Shown: positions 8,986 through 19,317, numbered from the stretch's first letter. The stretch: DNA of 64,000 nt from Nitrospira sp. (GCA_016788885.1 JAEURX010000017.1:62001-126000); one strand, 5' to 3'. Notes: generated by a model not told the origin, from the letters alone. A program made the numbers and translations.

Positions 8986-9741
8986 TTAGCGGCGGCCCTC
9001 CTGCAACACGGTTTCCAATCGCTGCCGCAGCGCGCCGATCTCCTTCGACTTGAAGGAACTTCGCGTACGCTCCATGACCTCGACTGCATCCTGAATCACA
9101 GCCTCATACCGATCCAGGCGCGGGCACTTCATGAAGGCACAGATATCGGTCGGCTCCGCAGGAGGTCCCGTTCGTGAGGCCTCCATCGTTCGTCCAACCA
9201 ACGCAGACAACTGTGCGATATGTCCCATGGCCTGCGCCATGTACTCCTGCGCACTCCATTCCAGATGATCGCCGGACCGACCGTGCTGTGTGATCGACCG
9301 CCCCAAGCGATCGAAGAGTCCGGCCACTTTGGCTGTTTCAGTCATGGCATCCTTTACCGCTCGCGTGAGGATCCGGCGTCGCAGCCCTCGCTCAACCGCC
9401 CGTTTCAGTTCATCCAACTCGACCGGCTTGATCAAATAATCCACGATCGAAAGGCGAAACGATTCGATCGCCGTCCCCACCGTCGGGTATCCCGTGACCA
9501 CAACCACCGGCAGATCCGGGTGGCGTTTGGCCACCACCTCCAGAAGCTCTAACTGGGCATTTCCAGGCATACGGACATCGGCCAGCAGGAGATCGAAGCC
9601 GTTCTCCAAAAGGCGCTCGGCCTCAACCGCGTCCCTGGCGGAGCTGCATGCGTATCCCGCATCGGCCAGAATCGCCGATGTGGACTCACGAAACGTTTCC
9701 TCATCGTCAGCAATGAGAATGCGTTGCTGCATAGTCATCAT
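8986..9741 (-). CDS. Response regulator with receiver domain and no DNA-binding domain
   Basis: 251 residues. The N-terminal receiver domain has the acidic pair ADDEE near residue 11-15, the phosphoacceptor Asp at about 55 (LLADVRMPG), the conserved Thr in VVTGYPT and Lys in YLIKPVELDELK. The remaining ~120 residues are helical (VKDAMTETAKVAGLFDRLGR, IQDAVEVMERTRSSFKSKEIGALRQRLETVL) and match no output domain that I know; they could form a dimerisation or protein-binding bundle. The gene overlaps the kinase gene by 35 bases, so the pair is co-expressed and very likely cognate. No HTH, GGDEF or EAL is seen. Confidence 0.9.
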   Translation of the reverse strand: MMTMQQRILIADDEETFRESTSAILADAGYACSSARDAVEAERLLENGFDLLLADVRMPGNAQLELLEVVAKRHPDLPVVVVTGYPTVGTAIESFRLSIVDYLIKPVELDELKRAVERGLRRRILTRAVKDAMTETAKVAGLFDRLGRSITQHGRSGDHLEWSAQEYMAQAMGHIAQLSALVGRTMEASRTGPPAEPTDICAFMKCPRLDRYEAVIQDAVEVMERTRSSFKSKEIGALRQRLETVLQEGRR

Positions 9742-12484
9742 CTTGTTGTCCCTTTCCTATTGGCGACTGTGCCCCGAGGGGCTCAATATCGTCGGTCGCG
9801 GCAAGCGGATGCACGACAGTGAAGGTCGACCCACGTTGAATAGTTGTTTCAATTTCGATCTTGCCCCCCATGGCCTGAACCAAACCTCGAGAAACGGATA
9901 AGCCAAGGCCGAGCCCCTGCCAACTCGAGCCGGACTTCGTCGTGAAGAAGGGATCAAATACATGCGGCAGTACATGGGGGGCGATACCGGTGCCGTGATC
10001 GGTCACGCTCCAGCGAAGCTGATCCTCCCGTTCGGCAACAATCAATTCGATCTCGCTGTCGGGACTAGAGGCATCAATGGCATTCTGAACAAGGTTGAGC
10101 AATACCTGAAACAGGTCAGACCTCGACACATCAACACTCTGCCGAGCGATCTCCACTTTCGCGCACAAGCGGATTCGTTTCGCCGAGAGTTTATGTCCAA
10201 GCAACGCGGTCAGGTCCTGAAGGAGTGCGGCGATATCCGTCGGTTCACGCTTGCCCGCCGGAACACCTTGATACAAGGTGTACATCTTCTTCACGATGGT
10301 CGTCAGGCGACGGATTTCTCGCTCAATGAGCTCTACGAACCGATAGTGTCGGTGGTCACGGTCGATTCCCTGCTTCACGAGGTGGAAGGCATTCGTGATC
10401 CCGGCCAAGGGGTTGTTCACTTCATGCGCAATGCCGACGGCCAAATGGCCGAGAGCTGCCAGCTTTTCGGCCTGCGCACGCTGAGACTCCAGCTCCTGAA
10501 TCTTCGCGGTACGCTCCTGCACCCGGTGTTCCAATTCGGTCTGGGCCTCCAGCAATGCCTGCTCGGCCCGCCTACGCTCCGTGATGTCGTGGAACGATCC
10601 GACCACGCCATACGGTTGCCCTCCCTCCGGTCCCGTCAAGGCCTGGGTATTGATGGACACCCACCGCAGTTCCCCCGTCGGCCGATGCAACCCCATGACC
10701 ACTTCGGTACAAGGACGACCGGTTCGAAGGGTCACCGTCGGGGGACGCAGGTCCGCCTCAAACGGCCTCCCGTCAGGACGAATCGCCTGCCAAGCAGGAT
10801 CGACCGATGTTCGCCCCAGCAGTTGATCCGTCGTCAGACCAAGGATCCGTTCCGCACTGGGATTGCAGGCGATGATCCGCCCTTGCGCGTCATGCAACAC
10901 CACGCCTTCGGCGAGGGCTGCCACCACGCCTCGATACCGCTCAGCGGTTTCTCGGAGCGTGGCTTCTAATCGGTAGGACTCGGTCACATCCTCAACGAGA
11001 TATGAGTACCGAACGTGTCCATCGCAGCCGGCGCCGATCCAGCACACGGTCACGGACAAGTGGAGGTTTGCTCCGGTAGCCGGTTCGGGATGGACGTAGG
11101 TAAAGCGCACCGGCTTCTTCCTGCGTTCACTTTCCTCGTAGTGACGGATCCAGTGTTGGATAACCTCCGCAGGAACGCCCATCTCCGAGGCCCGTCGTCC
11201 TCGCATTCGTTCCGGTGTCGTACCGAAAAACGAGGCAACCCGCCGATTGTCCGATACGTGCAAGATATCGCCGTCGACCACTTCCACGATTCCCATCATC
11301 AACACGTCACTCTCGAAAAAACTCCTGAGCGTAGACTCGCTCTGCGACAAGGCCTGCTCTGCCTGTTTACGCTTGGTAATGTCGACATGCGATCCGGTCA
11401 TCCGCCAAGGACGCCCTTCCGGTTCCCGTTGCAGCACCGCCACCGTATGAATCCACCGATACGTCCCGTCTTTGTGACGCAACCGATGTTCCAATTCATA
11501 GGAAGCGATCCGACCGGACAGGTAGTCGTCAACGAGAGCCAGTACGCGCGACTTGTCCTCAGGATGCAGGCGGGACTCCCATTCGGCAGGTGAATCAGAG
11601 AGCTCCCATTCTTCATAGCCCAAACTCGCCTTCCAGAGAGCGGAGTAATACATCCGATTGGTCGACATATCCCAATCCCAGACTCCCGTCTGTGTCGCCG
11701 CGACCACCAGATCCAAGCGCTCTTGCGCGTCATGGCGATCGGCTTCAGCCTGCAACCGGGCCGTCATATCCGTCGCCACGCCTCCGACGGCAATAATCCG
11801 ACCGGCCTCGTCGTAGAATGGAAACTTTCGTGACACAAACCAGCGCAGGCTGCCATTGACCAACGCCGCTTCCTCAAAATTCATCACCGTTCCGGCCTTC
11901 ACGACCTCCGCATCATGTTGTCGATACACGTCGGCCACACCGGCAGGAAAGAAGTCATGATCGGTCTTCCCAATCACCGCCTCAGCCGGAAGCCCGAGCA
12001 ACCCTGCGAACTGATCGCTGACTTCGAGAAACCGCCCATTGAGATCTTTGACGAAAATGATGGTCTGACTGTTGGTCAGCAGCGACTGCAAGCGCGCAGA
12101 GGGCAGATAGGCCCGGGTTTTGGATGCAGCCTGCCATTGAGCAACAATCCAGGCTGCCAGCCAACAAGCGCCGACGAAGATGCCGCGACTTATAGCCTCG
12201 CGCCAGACCCCGTCACCGGGCGAAGTCCCGTACAATCCAAGCCCGGAAAGGCCGGTGGCAAGGGCCGCCACGACCCAGGGAGCTCGGGAAGACTGCACCA
12301 TGCCGGCAGACAACACGGCCAGCAGATATCCCGCACCAGCCGCCAGTTTCAGGGGAGTGAAGACATCGAGCGCGGCCGTGCCAAGAAGGCTTACGGCACC
12401 GAAGGCACACCACAACCACGCTGTACGGCCCGAATCTGAGTGGGCCGGCAGGATACGCTGCCAACAAGAGGCGAGACTGGTCAC
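9707..12484 (-). CDS. Membrane-bound multi-PAS sensor histidine kinase
   Basis: 925 residues. Several N-terminal membrane helices (about residues 20-115) are followed by four PAS domains (about 125-245, 250-370, 375-505 and 510-640), some with PAC tails such as GVVGSFHDITERRRAEQ. A coiled linker and the dimerisation domain follow, with phospho-His at about 687 in GIAHEVNNPLAG, then a HATPase domain with N box NLVQNAIDAS, G1 DHGTGIAPH and G2 GLGLGLSVSRGLV. This is the NtrB-like HPK4 class. Stacked PAS domains imply sensing of redox, gas or small molecules, but no ligand can be read from the sequence. It works with the overlapping response regulator. Confidence 0.95.
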   Translation of the reverse strand: MTSLASCWQRILPAHSDSGRTAWLWCAFGAVSLLGTAALDVFTPLKLAAGAGYLLAVLSAGMVQSSRAPWVVAALATGLSGLGLYGTSPGDGVWREAISRGIFVGACWLAAWIVAQWQAASKTRAYLPSARLQSLLTNSQTIIFVKDLNGRFLEVSDQFAGLLGLPAEAVIGKTDHDFFPAGVADVYRQHDAEVVKAGTVMNFEEAALVNGSLRWFVSRKFPFYDEAGRIIAVGGVATDMTARLQAEADRHDAQERLDLVVAATQTGVWDWDMSTNRMYYSALWKASLGYEEWELSDSPAEWESRLHPEDKSRVLALVDDYLSGRIASYELEHRLRHKDGTYRWIHTVAVLQREPEGRPWRMTGSHVDITKRKQAEQALSQSESTLRSFFESDVLMMGIVEVVDGDILHVSDNRRVASFFGTTPERMRGRRASEMGVPAEVIQHWIRHYEESERRKKPVRFTYVHPEPATGANLHLSVTVCWIGAGCDGHVRYSYLVEDVTESYRLEATLRETAERYRGVVAALAEGVVLHDAQGRIIACNPSAERILGLTTDQLLGRTSVDPAWQAIRPDGRPFEADLRPPTVTLRTGRPCTEVVMGLHRPTGELRWVSINTQALTGPEGGQPYGVVGSFHDITERRRAEQALLEAQTELEHRVQERTAKIQELESQRAQAEKLAALGHLAVGIAHEVNNPLAGITNAFHLVKQGIDRDHRHYRFVELIEREIRRLTTIVKKMYTLYQGVPAGKREPTDIAALLQDLTALLGHKLSAKRIRLCAKVEIARQSVDVSRSDLFQVLLNLVQNAIDASSPDSEIELIVAEREDQLRWSVTDHGTGIAPHVLPHVFDPFFTTKSGSSWQGLGLGLSVSRGLVQAMGGKIEIETTIQRGSTFTVVHPLAATDDIEPLGAQSPIGKGQQDDDYAATHSHC

Positions 12485-12725
12485 ACAGAAGCTCCGTACG
12501 TCACTGTGTCACAAGGACGTCGGATCATGAGGCGGGACGCACACTGCTTCGTGGTCGAGACCCGATGGCGCACTCAGCCCATCGGCAAGCCGTTCAGGAA
12601 TCCTCACCCACGACAGACACCAGCCTCCATGAAGCCGTCATGCCACATATGTTTGGTGCAGGCTGCCATATCAGAGAGGCGGCAGTCCACCGAAACAGTC
12701 TGCCAATAAGTAATCTGGAAAAGTG

Positions 12726-12803
12726 TGGTGTCCCCAACGGGATTTGAACCCGTGTTACTGCCTTGAAAGGGCAATGTCCTAGGCCAGGCTAGACGATGGG
12801 GAC
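12726..12803 (-). tRNA. tRNA-Glu (anticodon TTC)
   Basis: The minus strand reads GTCCCCATCGTCTAG at the 5' end, pairing with TGGGGAC at the 3' end (7-bp acceptor stem), followed by discriminator A and an encoded CCA (12726-12728). The anticodon loop CTTTCAA gives anticodon TTC, and the T arm contains GGTTCAAATCC. These are standard tRNA-Glu features. It stands alone between the kinase and glgB, with no integrase beside it. Confidence 0.97.
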
Positions 12804-12966
12804 GAAGAGAGGCCCGTATTGGCGGGTTGATTCATATCACACTTGCTTGAGATGTGTCACTAGCCCCGTGCAAGATCTCCCGCCTCCTCTCCCGCACAAA
12901 CCATAAACGGCCGATCGGCCTGACAGCCAATTGACGGCCTGGCCTCAGCCGAAGTACTCTCCCCGT

Positions 12967-14937
12967 ATGGACCACTTCCGACACCACCAAGCCGGTCAGC
13001 CACTTGGGTCGATCTCGTCCCTGCACGAAACGTCCCGACAGGACAGCAGCCTCCTTTCCTCGGATGATCTGTACCTTTTTAACGAGGGCACTCACTTTCA
13101 TTTGTATGACAAGCTCGGGGCGCACCCCACGAGTTTCGGCGGAGTGGAAGGCACCTATTTCGCCGTGTGGGCGCCGGAAGCCGAGCAGGTGTCGGTGTTC
13201 GGAACGTTCAATCATTGGGACCCAACCCGTCATCCACTTCGCCCCTGTCAATCATCCGGCATCTGGGAAGGCTTTGTCCCCGGTGTGGGGTGCGGTACGT
13301 TGTACAAATTCCATATCCGCTCACGAAACCGCGGGGCAGTGCTCATCAAAACCGACCCGTTTGCCCGACTCAACGAGGTCCCACCGAAGTCCGCCTCGGT
13401 AGTCTGGGACCTGAACTACACCTGGCATGACCACGACTGGATGCAGTCTCGTGCCCGGCACAATGCGCTGAATGCCCCGATCAGCATTTACGAAGTGCAT
13501 CTCGGCTCCTGGATGCGCGTCCCCGGCGACGGCAACCGCTCCCTGAGCTACCGTGAAGCGGCGCCGAAGTTGATCGACTATGTGCAGCGATTAGGGTTCA
13601 CGCACGTGGAATTCCTGCCGCTGATGGATCATCCCTTTTTCGGGTCCTGGGGCTACCAAACAACCGGATACTTCGCTCCTTCCGGCAACTATGGCACGCC
13701 GCAGGATTTGATGTACCTGATTGATCAGCTGCATCAGCACAACATTGGCGTGATTCTGGACTGGGTCCCCTCGCACTTCCCGACGGACGAGCATGGGCTC
13801 AGCCGATTCGACGGCAGCCATCTCTTTGAACATGCGGATCCTCGCCAGGGGCTTCACCCTGATTGGGGCACCGCGGTCTTCAACTATAGTCGCAATGAAG
13901 TGCGCAGCTTTCTGATCAGCAGCGCCCTCTTCTGGCTAGAGCAATACCACGCGGATGGACTTCGGGTGGATGCGGTCGCCTCAATGTTGTACCTGGACTA
14001 TTCGCGGAAGGAAGGGGAATGGATCCCCAATCGCCATGGCGGGCGGGAAAATTTGGACGCCATTACCTTTCTTCGCCAGCTCAATGAAGAAATCTATCGC
14101 CGACACCCGGACGTGCAGACCTATGCGGAGGAATCGACTTCCTGGCCGTCCGTGTCACGCCCCACGTACGCTGGCGGATTGGGGTTCGGCATGAAGTGGG
14201 ATATGGGCTGGATGCACGACACCCTCGAGTACATGGCGCTGGATCCGGTCTATCGCAAACACCATCACCGGAATCTCACCTTTCGTATGCTGTATGCGTT
14301 TCAAGAGAACTTTCTGTTGCCTCTGTCCCACGACGAAGTGGTACATGGGAAAGGTTCACTCCTGGGGAAAATGCCCGGGGACGACTGGCAAAAGTTCGCC
14401 AACCTCCGTGTGCTTTTTGGCTACATGTACGCGCAGGCGGCCAAGAAACTGCTGTTCATGGGAGGCGAAATCGGCCAGTGGCGGGAGTGGGCCCATGACG
14501 ACAGCATTGATTGGAACCTCCTGCAATACCCGCCTCATCAGGGTGTACAGCGATGGGTCGCCGACCTCAATCGCCTATACCGCACGGAGCCGGCCCTCCA
14601 TGAATGTGACTTTGATCCTCGCGGGTTTGAGTGGATCGATTGTCAAGATGCGGACACCGGAGTCATCAGCCTCCTACGCCATGGCCGATCATCTCCGCAG
14701 AGTGTTGCCATCGTCTGCAATTTCACACCGGTGCCGCGCCAGCAGTATCGAGTTGGCGTCCCGCACGGAGGCTATTGGAAAGAGTTGCTGAACAGCGATG
14801 CCTCGACCTACGGCGGCAGTGGGATGGGAAATCTCGGCGGCCTGTCGGCCGAGCCGGTTCCCGCCCATGGGCATGCCCACTCCCTGGTCATGACCCTGCC
14901 TCCGCTGGCTGTGCTGTTCTTCAAACATGCCGACTGA
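12967..14937 (+). CDS. glgB: 1,4-alpha-glucan (glycogen) branching enzyme
   Basis: A GH13 branching enzyme that cuts alpha-1,4 chains and re-attaches them as alpha-1,6 branches. A CBM48 domain comes first ([36 protein letters not shown]), then the catalytic barrel with nucleophile Asp at about residue 335 ([15 protein letters not shown]) and acid/base Glu at about 388 (YAEESTSW), 53 residues apart as in E. coli GlgB, and [16 protein letters not shown]. The C-terminal all-beta domain ends [12 protein letters not shown]. At about 656 residues it is the short form without the extra N-terminal domain. I use ATG 12967; an in-frame TTG at 12931 is possible and neither has a strong ribosome site. 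No other glg gene is in the window. Confidence 0.95.
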   Translation: MDHFRHHQAGQPLGSISSLHETSRQDSSLLSSDDLYLFNEGTHFHLYDKLGAHPTSFGGVEGTYFAVWAPEAEQVSVFGTFNHWDPTRHPLRPCQSSGIWEGFVPGVGCGTLYKFHIRSRNRGAVLIKTDPFARLNEVPPKSASVVWDLNYTWHDHDWMQSRARHNALNAPISIYEVHLGSWMRVPGDGNRSLSYREAAPKLIDYVQRLGFTHVEFLPLMDHPFFGSWGYQTTGYFAPSGNYGTPQDLMYLIDQLHQHNIGVILDWVPSHFPTDEHGLSRFDGSHLFEHADPRQGLHPDWGTAVFNYSRNEVRSFLISSALFWLEQYHADGLRVDAVASMLYLDYSRKEGEWIPNRHGGRENLDAITFLRQLNEEIYRRHPDVQTYAEESTSWPSVSRPTYAGGLGFGMKWDMGWMHDTLEYMALDPVYRKHHHRNLTFRMLYAFQENFLLPLSHDEVVHGKGSLLGKMPGDDWQKFANLRVLFGYMYAQAAKKLLFMGGEIGQWREWAHDDSIDWNLLQYPPHQGVQRWVADLNRLYRTEPALHECDFDPRGFEWIDCQDADTGVISLLRHGRSSPQSVAIVCNFTPVPRQQYRVGVPHGGYWKELLNSDASTYGGSGMGNLGGLSAEPVPAHGHAHSLVMTLPPLAVLFFKHAD

Positions 14938-15038
14938 CCTCACGCTTCGACTCGCCTTTCCGCTTCCGCTCAGGTAGGATCACCGCAACGATCGTGGATC
15001 ATCGGGTCCGGGATATTGGGACTACTGAGGAGGCAACA

Positions 15039-15530
15039 ATGGTCATGCCTATCCGTACACTTTCGAGCTGGCAGAGCTTAGGCCTATTGACTCTCTGCCT
15101 CATGCTCACGCATTGCTCCCACGACATCCATGAGAAACGCGCGAGCACCGTCAAAGACCATGTTGAAGCCTTTTACGATCACCTGACGCACGATCGCGTG
15201 GCGGCCGCCGTCCGGGAAAACGAAGCCATCGAACAGCTTTCCGCACAACTGGGGGAGATTATTACGAAGCGAGTCAACCATCCCGGGACCAACCCGGTGG
15301 ATCGTGAGTGGACCGACCTCCGCACCGCCAATGAAACGGCCGCTCAAAATTGGCTGGCCCTGGGCCAATATCTCTCGATCAAAAAGCAGTATGCCCAATC
15401 CCGCGCGACCTACCAACGCGTCATCGATACGTACACCGGTGCCAGCGAACGAACCTATCGTGAACAAGCCGCACGGGCCATACGTGACCTCGATATCCTG
15501 AGCCCAGCTCCTGCGACACGCGAACGATAG
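15039..15530 (+). CDS. Small lipoprotein, TPR-like helical, unknown function
   Basis: I do not recognise a named family. ATG 15039 follows GAGGAGG at good spacing. The 163-residue product begins with a hydrophobic signal and a lipobox-like LTHC, so it should be a lipoprotein. The mature part is almost all helical, with YDHLTHDRVAAAVRENEAIEQLSAQLGEIITK followed by a tetratricopeptide-like unit (ALGQYLSIKKQYAQSRATYQRVIDTY). It lies 16 bases before another lipoprotein gene, so the two probably form an operon. Confidence 0.8.
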   Translation: MVMPIRTLSSWQSLGLLTLCLMLTHCSHDIHEKRASTVKDHVEAFYDHLTHDRVAAAVRENEAIEQLSAQLGEIITKRVNHPGTNPVDREWTDLRTANETAAQNWLALGQYLSIKKQYAQSRATYQRVIDTYTGASERTYREQAARAIRDLDILSPAPATRER

Positions 15531-15546
15531 CAGCTAGTACACGCCT

Positions 15547-16101
15547 ATGATGCTGAGACCAATACATCGACTGACCATTCTGCTCTTTGTTGCATGCCTC
15601 ATCGGATCCGGGTGCGTCCACAGGGTTCATCTCTCGGTTCCCGAGACCGGCACCACTCCCTCACCCATTCCGGCGAACGCACAACTCGAAGTCCCGTTTC
15701 TCGCAATAGAGGGTGCGGATCATATGCCGGGAATCCCGCTTTTCGAATGGCCGGTGCAAGATCTTCGGCAAGCCATCACCCAGTACTTTACTCAACGGCA
15801 GACGTTCACCACGATCCGGACTGAACCTGCTGATCTTCGCCTTGTCGTCAAAGCCTGGCTTACCCTGCGCGCCCCGGACCGCTACCTCTACCGTGTCCAT
15901 TTGGAATCCGACGTCTCACTCCCCGGACAAGCACCGATAAAAACTTACGCTGCGGAAGGAGAGGCTCTGGGATCATCAGTGCGTTGGGTCACCACATCCG
16001 ACCAGGAGCCTATTGCCGCGGCTACCGCTCAAGCTCTGCAGCAGCTCGCTACTCAGATTGAAGCGGATCGGGAGGCGTTCCTGAACGTTCTTCATCACTA
16101 A
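15547..16101 (+). CDS. Lipoprotein of unknown function
   Basis: 184 residues with an N-terminal signal and the lipobox GSGC (LLFVACLIGSGCVHRVH). The mature domain has alternating strands and helices (LRQAITQYFTQRQTF, ADLRLVVKAWLTLRA, YRVHLESDVSL) and a C-terminal helix ATAQALQQLATQIEADREAFLNVL. The layout resembles outer-membrane-associated lipoproteins that carry an alpha/beta periplasmic domain, but I cannot assign a family. It probably shares an operon with the preceding lipoprotein gene. Confidence 0.75.
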   Translation: MMLRPIHRLTILLFVACLIGSGCVHRVHLSVPETGTTPSPIPANAQLEVPFLAIEGADHMPGIPLFEWPVQDLRQAITQYFTQRQTFTTIRTEPADLRLVVKAWLTLRAPDRYLYRVHLESDVSLPGQAPIKTYAAEGEALGSSVRWVTTSDQEPIAAATAQALQQLATQIEADREAFLNVLHH

Positions 16102-16518
16102 GGCCACACGGATTCCCCCTTCAAATAACGACCTTACCAGCTGCCGCGCCTCACGGCCGCTCGACGCTCCGACTCGGCACTGACCAAAGACATGTCGCAA
16201 TAGATTGCTAGGTGATACGGTTGAGGCGGCGAGTGTGCGCAGCTGGCGTATACGTTCAGATACAATTCCGTATCGGTTCAGATACGGAATTGGCACACCG
16301 GTGAGTTGATTCTCTCTTACTGAATCCAGCGTACCTGTCCCCTCAATCAATGATAGCCATCAGAGGATGCTTTTTTGCCCAGGCTTACCAGACGGGCATC
16401 ACGTTTGCTTGCCACTTCATCCGCAACCCCAGTCTCCAATTTGCTTCCCCAGGAATTGAGACATGCGGATCATGCGGATGGTGCCAAGAATCGCTCTAAT
16501 TGAAAAGAAAGTGCCAGT
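16102..16518. other. Intergenic region with a structured repeat
   Basis: No gene is seen in these ~420 bases between the lipoprotein and DUF2235 genes. The notable content is the hairpin annotated at 16263-16292 and the direct repeat around it. The stretch before the DUF2235 gene is AT-richer than its surroundings. Confidence 0.4.
16254..16292. repeat. Perfect 12-bp inverted repeat with nested 10-bp direct repeat
   Basis: CAATTCCGTATC (16263-16274) and GATACGGAATTG (16281-16292) are exact reverse complements separated by 6 bases. GTTCAGATAC occurs at 16254-16263 and again at 16276-16285, so the loop and right arm repeat the sequence just outside the left arm. No T-run follows on either strand, so a simple Rho-independent terminator is unlikely. 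It may be an operator, an RNA hairpin or a mobile-element scar. Confidence 0.7.
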
Positions 16519-17715
16519 GTGTCCAAACGCATAATTCTGTGTTTCGACGGCGAATGGCACCGACCTCCCGACACTGGCAGATGGGCGTCTGCACCGACTA
16601 TCGCTGGTCAGCCATTCTGGTCTTGCAACGGAGACCACTCGGACCGAAAGACCAACGTTCGCCAGCTCTATCGATCCATTCTCCCGCAGACCGATAAGGG
16701 ACTCCTTCAACAAAAGCGGTACGACTCCGGCACCGACATGGCCTGGTTTCATCGTTTTCGCGACGGACCATTCGGCTATGGACTGGATCGCACTATCCTC
16801 CTGAGCTATGCCTACCTGGCAGCGACCTATGAACCAGGCGATGAGCTGTTCGTCTATGGATTCAGCCGAGGTGCCTATACTGCCCGATGCCTCGTGGGGC
16901 TCCTCGCAACCGCTGGCCTTCCTTCATCAACACTGCTTGATCAAGACCTTGTCCGCTTCACACGTGAAACCACGACCACATCTCCGGTCGAAACTGGGGG
17001 TGCGCCCGATCTGACTGATTGCCTCCTGCAAATGGTTCTCAAGCCCGTCAGGCATGTTCTTGACGAAGGATACCGGTACTATCGAAGCACACACACATAC
17101 ACAATCGACTCCAACGCTTCCGCTTCGAAGCGACGAGGCTTTCAACATGTCATCGTGACACTCCTCGGACTCTGGGACACCGTGGGTCCGTTGGGAATAC
17201 CCACAAATGCACTCAAGTGGCTAAATGAATCCCGGTATAATTTTCACGATACTGAACTAAGCCCTATCGTACAACGGGCCTACCACGCGCTCGCCATTGA
17301 TGAACACCGGGTCGACCACAACGCGACGCTCTGGACCTCCCCTGCAGTATCTGGGCAAATCATTGAACAGCGATGGTTTGCCGGAGCGCATGGAGATCTC
17401 GGCGGGATCTATCCTGATCGGGATCTAGCCAATATTTCCTTGGAGTGGATACTACGAAGTTCAATCGGAAACGGGCTAGCGATTGCCCCACGCAGCATGC
17501 CGGCAAATGGGAACGCACTAAGTCCGCTTCACGATTCGTTCAGTGAATCGTTTGTCGGGCTTAGGAAATGGATTCATTCACGATTCTATCGACCCGTCAT
17601 GCAAACCGGTACCAGCACCGAGGTGTTAGATGGGTCTGTCCACACACGCTTGCTCGAGAGGCCCTCTTACAGGCCGAAGAACGAAGGCCTCAGCAGCTTA
17701 CTGACATTTCACTAG
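16519..17715 (+). CDS. DUF2235 alpha/beta hydrolase (Tle1-like lipase fold)
   Basis: 398 residues from a GTG start. It opens with the DUF2235 signature KRIILCFDGEW and carries the nucleophile elbow YGFSRGAYTAR with Ser at about residue 116. Downstream are GLWDTVGPLGIP, YHALAIDEHR and QRWFAGAHGDLGGIY, which hold the likely acid and histidine. DUF2235 includes phospholipase effectors of type VI secretion (Tle1) and also many housekeeping or unassigned hydrolases. There is no VgrG, PAAR or immunity-like gene next to it and no signal peptide, so an effector role is not supported here. Confidence 0.88.
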   Translation: MSKRIILCFDGEWHRPPDTGRWASAPTIAGQPFWSCNGDHSDRKTNVRQLYRSILPQTDKGLLQQKRYDSGTDMAWFHRFRDGPFGYGLDRTILLSYAYLAATYEPGDELFVYGFSRGAYTARCLVGLLATAGLPSSTLLDQDLVRFTRETTTTSPVETGGAPDLTDCLLQMVLKPVRHVLDEGYRYYRSTHTYTIDSNASASKRRGFQHVIVTLLGLWDTVGPLGIPTNALKWLNESRYNFHDTELSPIVQRAYHALAIDEHRVDHNATLWTSPAVSGQIIEQRWFAGAHGDLGGIYPDRDLANISLEWILRSSIGNGLAIAPRSMPANGNALSPLHDSFSESFVGLRKWIHSRFYRPVMQTGTSTEVLDGSVHTRLLERPSYRPKNEGLSSLLTFH

Positions 17716-17904
17716 TCAGACACCTGGCAAGAACGGAATGAGGAGTGGAGCACAGCAGAACTTTCACGCGGTGTGGAGCCCTATTCAACTGCCAAGGGCT
17801 TCGGTACTTGCATAGTGGGACCGCACATCGGCCTGATCCCAAGAAATGACATTCATGCGTACCATTCGAAAGACTATGACAGCCTCTGCCCGGACATACC
17901 CATC

Positions 17905-19317
17905 TTAAGGGTTCAAAACACGGGAGGCTGCTCGCCCAATACCCGGGATGAACGCCCTGGCCCGAATCCATCCACCTCTCATCATTCGGCTGGAATCAGG
18001 GCCAACAACGCTCAACCCGCACACCCGCGCATAAAAGTATCCGAACATTGCAAACATCACCACTTTAAGTACCTGCGACGCGAGAACGAGATGCGCATAG
18101 AATTGGGAGTTCGTCAGACTCCCGGAGTAACCGAGCTCAAGAATCAGTGTCGGAACTACAGCGCCAATCCCAACCACCCACCAGGCTGTCTTATGGAACT
18201 GTCCAGAAGAAAGCACCACGACAAGCGGCATGGCAAGCAGCACGGCACCGTATGGATGGCTATGGAAACTCGCGATAAGCGTTCCTAGCAGAGTGAGAAG
18301 AACCTTCACCGGGAAATCCGCCGCATTGGGGTTCCATTCACCTCGCCACACCCAGGCAAGAGAGAACAATGTGGCTGCCGCCAACGCGAGGGTCAGCAGC
18401 GTTCCATTTCTTCCATAAATGCTCGGGTAGAGATCCAGGATGACGGATCGCCAATTGATCATGACCGCCGGATCATCCCCTCGAAATTGCGCCATTCCGC
18501 TAAATGCAGCAGGATAGGCACGTAGTCCGTGTACACCACTGACCAACACCGAAGCCCCCAGAATTATGCTTCCGGCGGCACCTGCACCTAAAACAGCAGA
18601 CCAGCGTCGTTTCCAGAGCAAAAGCAGTCCCAGTAGCAGGCCATAGTGAGGCTTGAGCAGCAGACATCCCAGCCACATACCTGCCCGAAACTCTCGCCCA
18701 CCGCGCATGGCTAAATAAAACTCGGTAATACACCACGCCAGCATGATCTGGATTTGCCCAACATAGAAACTAAGTACCACGGGGTAGGATCCCAGGAATA
18801 ACAAAATGGTGGTTGGTTTATCGAGCGATCCACAATGGCTCGCCAACCGCCAGCCAATGATCAGGGCCAAGCACAAATTTAAACAAAACCATAGAGCAAA
18901 ACTGACCGGTGGTGAAATCCATGTAAACGGTCGAAGTGCCCAGGCGAATATCGGAGGATAGGGGACGGGGCCGACAATAATATCCGCCGTCCATCCTTGA
19001 TAACTCGGATCGCTGTTATACCGATCTAACAATTTTCGGTAGGGGCCGTCCGCAGCCGACAGGTCGTAAATTTGAGAGGAGGCCCCGGAATCCATAACTG
19101 CTGACTGGGCGAGGTACAGCGCATAATCGGTGCCCAAATTCAGGAACAGCCCCATCCCCTGGTAGGATCGCCAGACAAAACAGAGACTGCACAAGACCAG
19201 TCCGAGTGCCAGGGCACGCAGACACCACATCTTCACGACAGGCGAGATCCGCCCTAACCCTTGGGCCCGCAAAGCGCTCAAGCTCAGACCATGTGTTTCC
19301 TGCACTCCCCGCATCAC
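17905..19317 (-). CDS. Polytopic membrane glycosyltransferase, GT87/DUF2029 type
   Basis: 470 residues with about ten membrane helices. After the first helix comes a periplasmic loop (FLNLGTDYALYLAQSAVMDSGASSQIYD) and then YPPIFAWALRPFTWISP, the pattern of GT87 polyprenol-phosphate mannosyltransferases. GCLLLKPHYGLLLGLLLLWKRRW is the conserved lysine/proline stretch of that family. Such enzymes transfer a sugar from a lipid-phosphate donor on the outer face of the inner membrane. It is convergent with the DUF2235 gene and stands alone. Confidence 0.8.
   Translation of the reverse strand: MMRGVQETHGLSLSALRAQGLGRISPVVKMWCLRALALGLVLCSLCFVWRSYQGMGLFLNLGTDYALYLAQSAVMDSGASSQIYDLSAADGPYRKLLDRYNSDPSYQGWTADIIVGPVPYPPIFAWALRPFTWISPPVSFALWFCLNLCLALIIGWRLASHCGSLDKPTTILLFLGSYPVVLSFYVGQIQIMLAWCITEFYLAMRGGREFRAGMWLGCLLLKPHYGLLLGLLLLWKRRWSAVLGAGAAGSIILGASVLVSGVHGLRAYPAAFSGMAQFRGDDPAVMINWRSVILDLYPSIYGRNGTLLTLALAAATLFSLAWVWRGEWNPNAADFPVKVLLTLLGTLIASFHSHPYGAVLLAMPLVVVLSSGQFHKTAWWVVGIGAVVPTLILELGYSGSLTNSQFYAHLVLASQVLKVVMFAMFGYFYARVCGLSVVGPDSSRMMRGGWIRARAFIPGIGRAASRVLNP

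Noticed and set aside
16519-17715. Type VI effector role for the DUF2235 protein
   Set aside because: No VgrG, PAAR, Hcp or immunity gene is adjacent, so the fold alone does not support it.
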